5,269 bases of DNA from Opitutaceae bacterium UBA3033 (lineage in GTDB: Bacteria > Verrucomicrobiota > Verrucomicrobiia > Opitutales > Opitutaceae), in assembly GCA_002367815.1 (NCBI GenBank), contig DFDG01000150.1, positions 1-5,269 on the forward strand, given 5' to 3'. Position 1 is the stretch's first letter. Every line of letters starts with the position of its first letter. This document shows positions 1 through 5,269 of this stretch, in pieces. The position numbers and the translations under genes were made by a program. Below the pieces are notes generated by a model, which did not search any database, had not been told where the DNA came from, and saw only the letters and a program-made list of their open reading frames with translations.

Positions 1-735
1 GGGGTCGAGCGTCGCAAACAATTTGTCCTCGGCCAGCACGTGGGCCCCCGTCAATGCATTGATGAGGGAGGATTTTCCGGCGTTGGTATAACCGACGATC
101 GACGCCGTGGGCACGGGCACACGCAGGCGTTTCTGCCGCTGCACCCCGCGTTGTTTTTGCACGACCACGAGCTCGCGCTTGAGCCGGCTGATCCGGTCGT
201 TCACCTGCCGACGGTCCTGTTCCAATTGGGTTTCACCTTCGCCACCCATTTTGCCTTTGCCGCGTTGTCGGGAAAGATGGGTCCAGGCCCGCGTCAGCCG
301 GGGGAGGGAATACTGCATCCGCGCCAGCGCGATTTGCAGCACGGCTTCGCGGGTCTGGGCGCGGTCGGCAAAAATATCGAGAATGACTTCCTCGCGATCA
401 ATCACGGCGATGCCGGACAGTTTTTCCCAGTTGCGTTGCTGTGCGGGAGAAAGGGAGTCGTCGATGACGATCAGATCCGCCTCGATGTGTTTTGCGAGGG
501 TGATGATCTGGTCGGTTTTTCCACTCCCCAGCAAGGTCGCGGGGTTGGGTTCGCGCAAATTGATCAGCTCGGTATGCACTACGCCGATCTGCAGATTTTC
601 GACCAGCTCGGTGAGTTCACCCAGCAACTCTTGCGCTTCCCCCGGTGGCATTGTCTGGGTATGCACTCCGACCAGTAGTGCGCGTTCGCAGCGTTTGGAT
701 TCGGTGGAGGGTGTGTTGTCGAGAAAGTCGGCCAT
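1..735 (-). CDS. hflX: GTPase HflX, N-terminal 245 residues (3' end of gene beyond left edge)
   Basis: HflX is a GTPase that binds the ribosome and, in E. coli, splits stalled or heat-damaged 70S ribosomes. The visible part has the HflX N-terminal nucleotide-binding domain, with LLGSGK at residues 68-73 and the hallmark segment from IDRE (112-115) to ILDIFADRAQTREA (118-131). Then come the YSLPRL stretch (142-147), a glycine-rich linker (GGEGETQLEQDRR, 164-176), a charged helical region (about 172-205) and the start of the G domain. The Walker A/G1 motif is GYTNAGKSS (215-223), and the switch I approach is LFATLDP (239-245). The other G motifs (DTVGF, NKxD) lie outside the window. The linker reads GGEGE where the E. 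coli protein has GPGE. The start is ATG at 735, followed directly by family-like sequence; no clear Shine-Dalgarno precedes it. The gene is co-oriented with the dioxygenase gene but 230 bp away, so it probably has its own promoter. Identification is firm; only the 3' part is missing. Confidence 0.96.
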   Translation of the reverse strand, partial: MADFLDNTPSTESKRCERALLVGVHTQTMPPGEAQELLGELTELVENLQIGVVHTELINLREPNPATLLGSGKTDQIITLAKHIEADLIVIDDSLSPAQQRNWEKLSGIAVIDREEVILDIFADRAQTREAVLQIALARMQYSLPRLTRAWTHLSRQRGKGKMGGEGETQLEQDRRQVNDRISRLKRELVVVQKQRGVQRQKRLRVPVPTASIVGYTNAGKSSLINALTGAHVLAEDKLFATLDP

Positions 736-752
736 GCAGGATAAAGTGGATC

Positions 753-780
753 ACCATACCTCACCACTACCGTCGGTCAA
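753..780 (-). promoter_or_regulatory. Candidate sigma-70-type promoter for hflX
   Basis: On the minus strand there is TTGACC (775-780) as a -35 box and TATGGT (753-758) as a -10 box, separated by 16 bp. Transcription would begin near 746, only about 10 nt before the hflX ATG at 735, giving a near-leaderless message, which fits the lack of a Shine-Dalgarno there. The -35 matches 5 of 6 consensus bases and the -10 matches 4 of 6. This is a motif match only, so confidence is low. Confidence 0.3.
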
Positions 781-801
781 ACAGTGAACGCGGTAATAAG
801 T

Positions 802-833
802 CCGAGTGAATGTCACTTAATAGGGTGACACTC
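802..833. repeat. Inverted repeat TGTCAC/GTGACA upstream of hflX
   Basis: TGTCAC (811-816) and GTGACA (825-830) are perfect inverted arms around an 8-nt AT-rich spacer (TTAATAGG). A further GAG/CTC pair just outside (805-807 with 831-833) extends the stem if a 4-nt bulge is allowed. No U-run follows on either strand, so it does not look like an intrinsic terminator. It lies about 65-85 bp upstream of the predicted hflX transcription start, where an operator could sit. It could equally be a leftover hairpin in the dioxygenase 3' untranslated region. Function is unknown. Confidence 0.35.
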
Positions 834-848
834 CCGACGGGATCAGAA

Positions 849-900
849 GGTAGGGGGAGCCACCGTGATTAATCGGCTCGCCCGGAGAGTTCGCCCTACC
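849..900. repeat. REP-like palindromic intergenic element
   Basis: The outer arms GGTAGGG (849-855) and CCCTACC (894-900) are perfectly complementary. Inside them, GAGCC (857-861) pairs with GGCTC (875-879). The result is a two-part stem with a one-sided internal loop of 14 nt (880-893), closed by a 13-nt loop that contains the palindrome GATTAATC (867-874). Short GC-rich stems in a gene gap, with no coding potential, resemble REP/small dispersed palindromic elements. From memory, sequences of the form CTCGCCCGGAGAGTTCGCCC recur in Opitutaceae-like genomes, but I cannot verify that here. It lies between the dioxygenase stop and the hflX start, where it could cap the 3' end of the dioxygenase transcript. 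No transposase is nearby. Confidence 0.5.
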
Positions 901-965
901 GCTGATCGAATTCCAGTGCGAATGCCCGGTAATAATAAGCGCATCCAATCCGGAACAGAGGGAGC

Positions 966-1787
966 TTATTCACGTGTATGGATGATGGGGGTCATCTTGC
1001 CGTTCATGACCCCGCCGACTTCCACATCGGAGGCAAAGGCGGCGCGATCACTCTCACGTGCCTTGGTGTGTGGCTGGATCAGCTCTATATCCTGATCCAT
1101 GTAGATGATCGTCATGACGGCACGAGGGAGCTCGGAAACGTTGCGGCCGGCGCGATGAAACGTCCAACCATAGTGGAAACTCACTTCACCAAGATCAAAC
1201 GGAGATTCGTCCAATGGGTAATTCTGTTCCTTCATGGAACGACCGATCTTCTCCTCACTTTCGTCACTGATGGCGATGTCGCGGCCCATCTCGAATTTAT
1301 GGCTCCCTCGGGCAAAACCGAGTGGTCCCATATCCATGGAGGTCGCTTGCAGGGGAATCCATGCGGTGACGGTATGGGCGTTGCTCAAAGGCCAGTAATA
1401 TTGATCGGCATGCCATGGCGTGACACCTCCACTCGGCTCTTTGTAGAGTGCTTGGTCATGATACATGCGCACGCCTTCGACCCCGAGTAATTCGATCGCA
1501 ATTCCAGCCAGTCTTTGGCCCCAGCAAAATTCACGGACAACATCGTTTTTGGTCCAGATATTTATCACTTGCAGGAACGCCTTGCTGTAAGTGTCGCGTT
1601 CCTCGATGGGCAAATGCATGGTGTTGAGGCGATGCACTTCGGCGGTGATGATGTCGCCGTAATGCTGGATAACCTCGGCCGAGAGCACATCCTTCAATTT
1701 GATGTATCCGTCGCGGCGGAACTGTTCGATTTGCTCCGGCGTTACGGCGTAATGGCTGTCGATATCAAGCATGGTGGATGGGGACAT
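966..1787 (-). CDS. Phytanoyl-CoA dioxygenase (PhyH) family Fe(II)/2-oxoglutarate oxygenase
   Basis: This is a cytoplasmic non-haem iron enzyme that would couple 2-oxoglutarate decarboxylation to hydroxylation of an unknown substrate; bacterial PhyH proteins act on many small molecules, so the name does not fix the substrate. In the 273-residue protein the iron-binding HxD is in WHADQYYWP (H126, D128), and the distal His is in FHRAGRN (H211). An Arg 11 residues later (R222, in ELPRAVM) is placed to bind 2-oxoglutarate. The core also shows the family GPLGFARGSH segment (154-163), and the N-terminus has the typical TPEQIEQFRRDGYIKLKDVL helix and strand (about 16-35). The length fits the family. 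Starts are ambiguous. I chose ATG 1787; ATG 1772 (five residues shorter) is equally possible, and a TTG at 1844 would add 19 residues unlike the family. None has a clear Shine-Dalgarno. The gene is divergent from the response regulator across an AT-rich region. No partner gene reveals the substrate. Confidence 0.92.
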   Translation of the reverse strand: MSPSTMLDIDSHYAVTPEQIEQFRRDGYIKLKDVLSAEVIQHYGDIITAEVHRLNTMHLPIEERDTYSKAFLQVINIWTKNDVVREFCWGQRLAGIAIELLGVEGVRMYHDQALYKEPSGGVTPWHADQYYWPLSNAHTVTAWIPLQATSMDMGPLGFARGSHKFEMGRDIAISDESEEKIGRSMKEQNYPLDESPFDLGEVSFHYGWTFHRAGRNVSELPRAVMTIIYMDQDIELIQPHTKARESDRAAFASDVEVGGVMNGKMTPIIHTRE

Positions 1788-1860
1788 GAGTTTTGTGGAT
1801 CGGAAATTGGATATGCAATCAGGTTCATTGCTATGCCTTGGCAAAGACTGCGTCGCGACA

Positions 1861-1945
1861 TGTAAAGCAATTTTATGTCACAAATTTAAGTATTAATTTA
1901 CTTTTTTTTGACGGTGACGTTACTTGCGGAAATTTTTTGAACCTC
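1861..1945. promoter_or_regulatory. AT-rich divergent control region between dioxygenase and response regulator
   Basis: The 174 bp between the divergent starts (1788-1961) includes a stretch that is clearly more AT-rich than the rest of the window. It contains a small inverted repeat AAGTA (1888-1892)/TACTT (1899-1903) followed by a T-run (1902-1909). Toward the regulator, TTGACG (1908-1913) is a good -35 candidate, with AATTTT (1931-1936) as a weak -10 at 17 bp. Toward the dioxygenase, TAAAAT on the minus strand (1870-1875) is a plausible -10 without a good -35. Composition and divergent layout support a promoter region; the individual boxes are tentative. Confidence 0.45.
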
Positions 1946-1961
1946 TGATTCTGTTAAGAAC

Positions 1962-2354
1962 ATGTCAAAGGTGAGCATACTGGTGGTCGATGATGAAATC
2001 GAAATCTGCGGGATCTCGCAGCTTTTGCTGGAAAGTGTCGGCTGTGAAGTGGTTTGTGTTGAGGGTGGTCAGCAGGCATTGGCCTGCATGGAGACACAGT
2101 CTTTTGATTTATTGATAACTGATATGCTCATGCCGGATATGGATGGGGTGGAGTTGATCAATGCAGTGCGGCGCGTAAAACCAGAACAATGCATCATGGC
2201 CATGTCAGGTGGGGGCCGGGCTCCCAAAGAGAATTACCTGCAGATTGCGAAGATGTATGGGGTAAATGGGGTTCTCCCCAAGCCGTTCAATCGCGTGCAG
2301 TTGCTCAAAGGAATTTCCGACTGTGGTCTGGAGCTACCGGGAGCGGCCGCTTAG
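1962..2354 (+). CDS. Single-domain response regulator (CheY-like receiver)
   Basis: The 130-residue protein is one receiver domain with no output domain. The acidic pocket is D10, D11 and E12 (VVDDE), and the phospho-acceptor is D54 in ITDMLMPDMDG. The conserved Ser/Thr is S82 (MSGGG), and the conserved Lys is K107 in LPKPFN. All residues needed for phosphorylation are therefore present. The MSGGG segment with a few extra residues before the next helix is seen in many stand-alone bacterial receivers. Such proteins act by protein-protein contact, for example in phosphorelays, motility or as partners of a hybrid kinase. The C-terminus ends soon after the last helix with a short GLELPGAAA tail. 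The start is ATG 1962, preceded by no strong Shine-Dalgarno (only TTAAGAA close by). The stop is TAG. No histidine kinase lies in the window, so it is an orphan here. It converges on the lactonase gene with 7 bp between the stop codons. Confidence 0.94.
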   Translation: MSKVSILVVDDEIEICGISQLLLESVGCEVVCVEGGQQALACMETQSFDLLITDMLMPDMDGVELINAVRRVKPEQCIMAMSGGGRAPKENYLQIAKMYGVNGVLPKPFNRVQLLKGISDCGLELPGAAA

Positions 2355-2361
2355 GTCTGTC

Positions 2362-3486
2362 TCACTTGGCGACGACCACGCAGACGGGCAGGGACACGCT
2401 GGCATGATGATCGGTAGCAGTTAACTTGCCGGTGGAATCATCCACCGCGAATACGTTGATGGAGTTGGAATTCTGATTGGCGGCGATGAGCCATTTGCCA
2501 TCAGGGGTTAGATTGAAATTCCGTGGGTTACGTCCACCGCTGGGCGTGTGATCAATCGGGGTCAGTTTCCCTGTGCCGGAATCAACCGCGAATACGACGA
2601 TGCTGTCATGACCGCGATTTGAACCGTAGACGAATTTGCCATTGGGGTGGACCCGCACTTCCGCGGTTGAGCTGTTGCCGGTAAAATCGGCCGGCAAGGT
2701 GGGCTGGGTGTCCTTTTCGGTCAGGCGGCCGGTGTCGGCATCGTAGGCATATGAAACCAAAGTGTTGTTAAGTTCGTTGATCACGAAAACAAATCGGCCA
2801 TCGGTGCTGAAAGCGGAATGCCGGGGTCCAGCGCCCGGGACCGTCGCAACAAACGGGGTGGCGGCAGGCGTCAAGGTGGCTGTCGCCGCATCAAGTTCGT
2901 AAGTGAATATCTTGTCCAAGCCGAGATCGCACACGATGACATGGCGATTGTTCGGCGAGATGTTGGCGGAATGCACATGGGCGGATTCCTGGCGCTCGGG
3001 CACAACGCTGCTGCCCGTATGTTGATGGAGACTTTTGACCGGACCCAGTGAGCCATCCTTATTGATCGGGAGAGAAGCCACGATGCCGTTGTGATAATGC
3101 GCGACGACGAGGCACTGTTCCGTCGCATCGACCATCAGATAACAAGGGGCCTTGCCGCCACTGTCCCGGGATTCATCGGGCACCAGTTTCCCGGTTGCCA
3201 GATTGACGGCGAATGGGACCGCGAATGTGGCACCCTCGCTGACGGCGTAGAGATGACTCCGGTCCTTCGACAGCGCGATAAACGATGGATTGGCCGTGGT
3301 CGCGACCAATTCCGGGGTGGATAGTTCGCCGGTGGTGTCATTGAGCCGGAGGGCGTAGATGCCCTTGCTGTCCGTCCGGGTGTAGGTGCCGATGTAGATC
3401 AGGTGTTCATTCATGCCGATGCACGGTAGTGTTGGAAAAACCAGCGCCACGGCGAGTGCGAATGACCGGTTGCGTAAACGGAGCAT
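2362..3486 (-). CDS. Lactonase family beta-propeller protein, probably exported (6-phosphogluconolactonase-like)
   Basis: The 374-residue protein belongs to the seven-bladed propeller lactonase family (YbhE/Pgl type), whose characterised members hydrolyse 6-phosphogluconolactone; related propellers act on other substrates. The N-terminus looks like a Sec signal peptide, with basic residues (R3, R5, R7) and then a hydrophobic core FALAVALVF (9-17). Export does not suit a cytoplasmic pentose-phosphate enzyme, so the true substrate is uncertain. Family motifs in order are GTYT (34-37), KGIYA (41-45), NPSFIAL (66-72), AHVHS (169-173), DLGLD (187-191), GAGPRH (218-223) and INELNNT (236-242). They are followed by AEVRVHPNGKFVYGSNRGHD (275-294), GRNPRNF (318-324) and AANQNSNSINVF (335-346). 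The ATG at 3486 is preferred because GGGGAGG lies 12 nt upstream and the signal peptide starts right after it. A GTG at 3585 would add 33 unlike residues and overlap the upstream gene. It follows the CoA-transferase gene by 67 bp and may be cotranscribed. Confidence 0.93.
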   Translation of the reverse strand: MLRLRNRSFALAVALVFPTLPCIGMNEHLIYIGTYTRTDSKGIYALRLNDTTGELSTPELVATTANPSFIALSKDRSHLYAVSEGATFAVPFAVNLATGKLVPDESRDSGGKAPCYLMVDATEQCLVVAHYHNGIVASLPINKDGSLGPVKSLHQHTGSSVVPERQESAHVHSANISPNNRHVIVCDLGLDKIFTYELDAATATLTPAATPFVATVPGAGPRHSAFSTDGRFVFVINELNNTLVSYAYDADTGRLTEKDTQPTLPADFTGNSSTAEVRVHPNGKFVYGSNRGHDSIVVFAVDSGTGKLTPIDHTPSGGRNPRNFNLTPDGKWLIAANQNSNSINVFAVDDSTGKLTATDHHASVSLPVCVVVAK

Positions 3487-3498
3487 GACCCAAATTAA

Positions 3499-3505
3499 CC
3501 TCCCC
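3499..3505 (-). promoter_or_regulatory. Ribosome binding site for the lactonase gene
   Basis: On the minus strand GGGGAGG lies 12 nt upstream of the ATG at 3486. It is the best Shine-Dalgarno match seen at any start in this window. The spacing is a little long, but it favours the 3486 start over the upstream GTG. Confidence 0.5.
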
Positions 3506-3553
3506 GGCCCCGATCTGTCATGAACCAAAATCAAATACCGGTGCCGGCGAAGC

Positions 3554-4861
3554 TCAACCGGGCGGTGGGAAATGCCTGATCGCACAGAGATCGCGTTGCA
3601 GCTCCGCCCGGAAATCTGGATGGGAGATGGAGATCAATGCTTCACCCCGTTCACGCAAGGTCCGACCATGAAGATTGACCGCCCCATATTCGGTGATCAC
3701 CCAGTGGACGTGGCCCCGAGTGGTGACGACGCCGGCGCCCGGTGTCAGCTCATGCACAATGCTGGAGACCTTGCCGCCCATCGCGCGTGAAGGCAGGGCG
3801 ATGATGGGTTTGCCTCCGGGGGAAAGAGCTGCGCCGCGGATGAAATCCATCTGTCCCCCAATGCCGGAGTATATCCGGTGCCCGATCGAATCCGCGCAAA
3901 CCTGCCCGGTGAGATCAATTTGGATGGCGGAGTTGATGGCGACGACCTTGGGGTTTTTCCGGATGATTGAGGTGTCATTGGTCTAGTCACAGGAATGAAA
4001 TGCGACCTGCGGGTTGTCGTTCACAAAGTCGAACAACCGTTGGGAACCGTTGATAAAACTGGTTACGATCCGACCCTGGCCGACCTTCTTGTGTTCGTTG
4101 GTGATGGCCCCGGCTTCAACCAGATCAACGATGCGATCGGAAAACATTTCCGTATGCACCCCGAGTTCGCGTTTTTCCTTCATGCGGCTCAATGCCGCGT
4201 CGGGAATACCTCCGATGCCCATTTGCAAAGTGGAACCATCCTCGACCAGGTTGGCTACGAACTCGCCGATTTGACCCTCCACCACCGACTCGGCCTTGAT
4301 GTGGTGACCCAGCAAAGGATGGTTGGTGTGGATATAGGAATCGATCCTAGAGAAGGGCACCAGATTGTTGCCGTGGGTGCGGGGCATCTGCTCGTTGAAT
4401 TCCACGATTACCAGCCGCGCGGTTTCAGCGGCAGCCTTGGCTGCATCGCACGAAGTGCCCAAGGAACACAACCCATGGGCATCCGGCACCGACAGTTGGA
4501 GGAAAACCGCATCGAGTTTCACCTGGCCGGATAGAAACAAAGCTGGGATATCCGAAAGAAAGATGGGCACGAAATCCGCCCGCCCCTCGTTGTCCGCCCC
4601 TCGCAATGGAGAGCCCGTAAACAGGGAAACCGAGTGGAACTCCTTCGACCGTTCCGGGGCAGCAAACGGCGCCGGACCATTAGTGTGCAAATGATAGACT
4701 CGCACATTTTCCAGATCGCTCCGGGCGCAGAGTGCCTCGATCAATGCCGTTGGGGTGGCGGCGGCACCATGGATAAAAACATTGTCCCCGCTTTTGATCC
4801 CCGCGACTGCGTCGGCGGCGGATACGGCACGGGATTGCCAGTTGTGGGTCGGTTTGATCAT
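3554..4861 (-). pseudogene. Acetyl-CoA hydrolase/transferase (4-hydroxybutyrate CoA-transferase-like), interrupted by in-frame TAG
   Basis: Family members move CoA between acyl-CoA and a carboxylate (acetate, butyrate, 4-hydroxybutyrate, succinate) through a glutamyl-CoA intermediate. From ATG 4861 the frame runs 292 codons, meets TAG (3985-3983), then continues in the same frame for 142 codons of family sequence to a TGA at 3554. That totals 435 positions, the normal family length. The first part has GDNVFIHGAAATPTALIEAL (25-44), VPDAHGLCSLGTSCDAAKA (125-143), MGIGGIPDAAL (214-224) and the expected catalytic Glu in GVHTEMFSD (E238). The part after the stop has VVAINSAIQIDLTGQVCAD (306-324), the Gly-rich loop YSGIGGQMDF (331-340), GAGVVTTRGHVHWV (375-388) and ISHPDFRAEL (412-421). 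Translation that stops at 293 loses the second domain's CoA-binding loop and would very likely be inactive. A GTG at 4942 is a possible earlier start but adds unlike residues. If the TAG is a sequence error, this is a normal enzyme gene. It follows tdk by 99 bp and precedes the lactonase by 67 bp. Confidence 0.85.
3983..3985 (-). other. Premature in-frame amber codon in the CoA-transferase gene
   Basis: The minus-strand codons read GAC TAG ACC AAT GAC, that is D-stop-T-N-D. In this family the motif is usually D-Y-[TV]-N-D, so TAG replaces an expected Tyr codon (TAC or TAT) and differs from it by one base. The reading frame is unchanged on both sides. TAG also ends the response regulator gene in this window at a natural C-terminus, so TAG acts as a stop in this genome. 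Confidence 0.9.
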
Positions 4862-4960
4862 GACGAATTTTTCAGCCCACACCTTAGCGTGCTTCGGCCG
4901 GAAGGCAAAGCCACTAACCTGCGCATCCTTTGCGAAGTGCACTCCATATCTTGCCGTGGA

Positions 4961-5269
4961 TCAATCGGCGGCCAAGGCGGTTTTGAAATGCTGGCGACAC
5001 ATGGGTACGTAGCGTTCGTTGCCACCGATCTCGACCTGGGCACCCTCGTGCAGTGCTTTTCCATCCGGGCCCACGCGCAGGTTCATCGTGGCTTTGCGCC
5101 CACAGTGGCAGATGGTCTTCAACTCAATGAGATCATCGGCCACGGCCAACAAGGCTGCACTGCCGGGAAACAGATTGCCCTGAAAGTCGGTGCGCAAACC
5201 GTAGCACAGTACCGGGATGTTCAGGGTATCGGCAATGTCGGTGGCCTGCGTCACTTGGGCCGGGGTTAG
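4961..5269 (-). CDS. tdk: Thymidine kinase, C-terminal 102 residues (5' end of gene beyond right edge)
   Basis: Thymidine kinase (class II, the TK1-like family) phosphorylates thymidine to dTMP with ATP in the salvage pathway, in the cytoplasm. The fragment begins LTPAQV, just after the DEAQF motif that would lie beyond the edge. It includes IPVLCYGLRTDFQGNLFPGS (18-37), which covers the family YGLRTDF segment. Zinc-site ligands are C54 and C56 (ICHCGRKA) and C91 and H94 (CRQH). Between them is the lasso-loop segment EGAQVEIGGNERYVPM (75-90), which closes over the thymidine. The reading frame stays open to the window edge, so the real start is outside; the GTG at 5254 is internal and should not be used. 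The full protein would be about 190-200 residues. It ends with TGA, 99 bp upstream of the CoA-transferase start. Confidence 0.96.
   Translation of the reverse strand, partial: LTPAQVTQATDIADTLNIPVLCYGLRTDFQGNLFPGSAALLAVADDLIELKTICHCGRKATMNLRVGPDGKALHEGAQVEIGGNERYVPMCRQHFKTALAAD

Noticed and set aside
40..787. Long plus-strand open frames of 212 and 226 codons opposite hflX
   Set aside because: They lie antisense to a clearly recognisable hflX, have low-complexity, Arg/Cys-rich or motif-free translations, and match no family I know.
1788..1844. TTG start at 1844 for the dioxygenase
   Set aside because: The extra 19 residues do not resemble the family N-terminus, TTG is a rare start, and no Shine-Dalgarno precedes it.
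3554..3850. The downstream CoA-transferase part as a separate small gene starting at an internal ATG (3850)
   Set aside because: That ATG is the Met within the conserved GIGGQMDF loop of the second domain, and family sequence continues upstream of it back to the TAG, so it is not an independent start.
3983..3985. Genome-wide reassignment of TAG to a sense codon
   Set aside because: TAG ends the response regulator in the same window exactly where the receiver domain should finish, and the other complete genes use TAA or TGA normally. One amber codon is not enough for a code change.
3995..4534. Plus-strand open frame of 179 codons opposite the CoA-transferase gene (and similar frames at 4634-5269)
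   Set aside because: They are antisense shadows of strongly conserved CoA-transferase and tdk sequence in a GC-biased region.
4862..4942. GTG start at 4942 for the CoA-transferase
   Set aside because: The added 27 residues do not look like the family. ATG 4861 gives a product of normal length that begins just before the first conserved strand.
4900..4960. Possible terminator hairpin after tdk (CTTC/GAAG arms around CGGCC near 4893-4905)
   Set aside because: The stem is only 4 bp, no T-run follows, and it overlaps the upstream region of the next gene.
1..5269. CRISPR arrays, tRNA or rRNA genes, insertion sequences, phage or defence genes
   Set aside because: No regularly spaced repeats, no cloverleaf-type sequence, no transposase or integrase motifs and no defence-type domains were seen on either strand.

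Overview
The window holds six protein-coding loci and no RNA gene that I can support. Base composition is moderately GC-rich, start sites mostly lack a strong Shine-Dalgarno sequence, and the genes are of ordinary chromosomal type: a ribosome-associated GTPase, thymidine kinase, a secreted beta-propeller lactonase, a PhyH-type dioxygenase, a CoA-transferase and an orphan receiver protein. This mix, plus a GGTAGGG/CCCTACC palindromic intergenic element of a kind I associate with Opitutaceae-like Verrucomicrobiota, suggests a free-living Gram-negative bacterium, possibly of that phylum. The taxonomic guess is inference only.

Layout from left to right. The 5' part of hflX is on the minus strand (1-735) and runs off the left edge. 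A 230-bp intergenic stretch (736-965) carries two inverted repeats, one of them REP-like, and a possible hflX promoter. A minus-strand phytanoyl-CoA dioxygenase family gene follows (966-1787). A 174-bp region with an AT-rich core (1788-1961) is the shared upstream region of that gene and of a plus-strand single-domain response regulator (1962-2354). The regulator ends only 7 bp from the end of a convergent minus-strand lactonase gene (2362-3486). Upstream of the lactonase, also on the minus strand, are an acetyl-CoA hydrolase/transferase family gene (3554-4861) and the 3' part of thymidine kinase tdk (4961-5269, cut by the right edge).

The most notable point is that the CoA-transferase gene is interrupted by one in-frame TAG codon (3983-3985), where the family normally has a Tyr in a D-Y-[TV]-N-D motif. 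Reading continues in the same frame for 142 more codons of well-conserved family sequence to a normal TGA. This is either a very recent nonsense mutation, a base-calling or assembly error, or a recoding event. A single-base TAC/TAT to TAG change is the simplest explanation.

The tdk, CoA-transferase and lactonase genes are co-oriented with gaps of 99 and 67 bp and could share transcription, but they do not form an obvious pathway. The dioxygenase and hflX are also co-oriented but are separated by the repeat-bearing gap. I found no CRISPR array, transposase, phage gene, defence system or convincing new multi-gene system.
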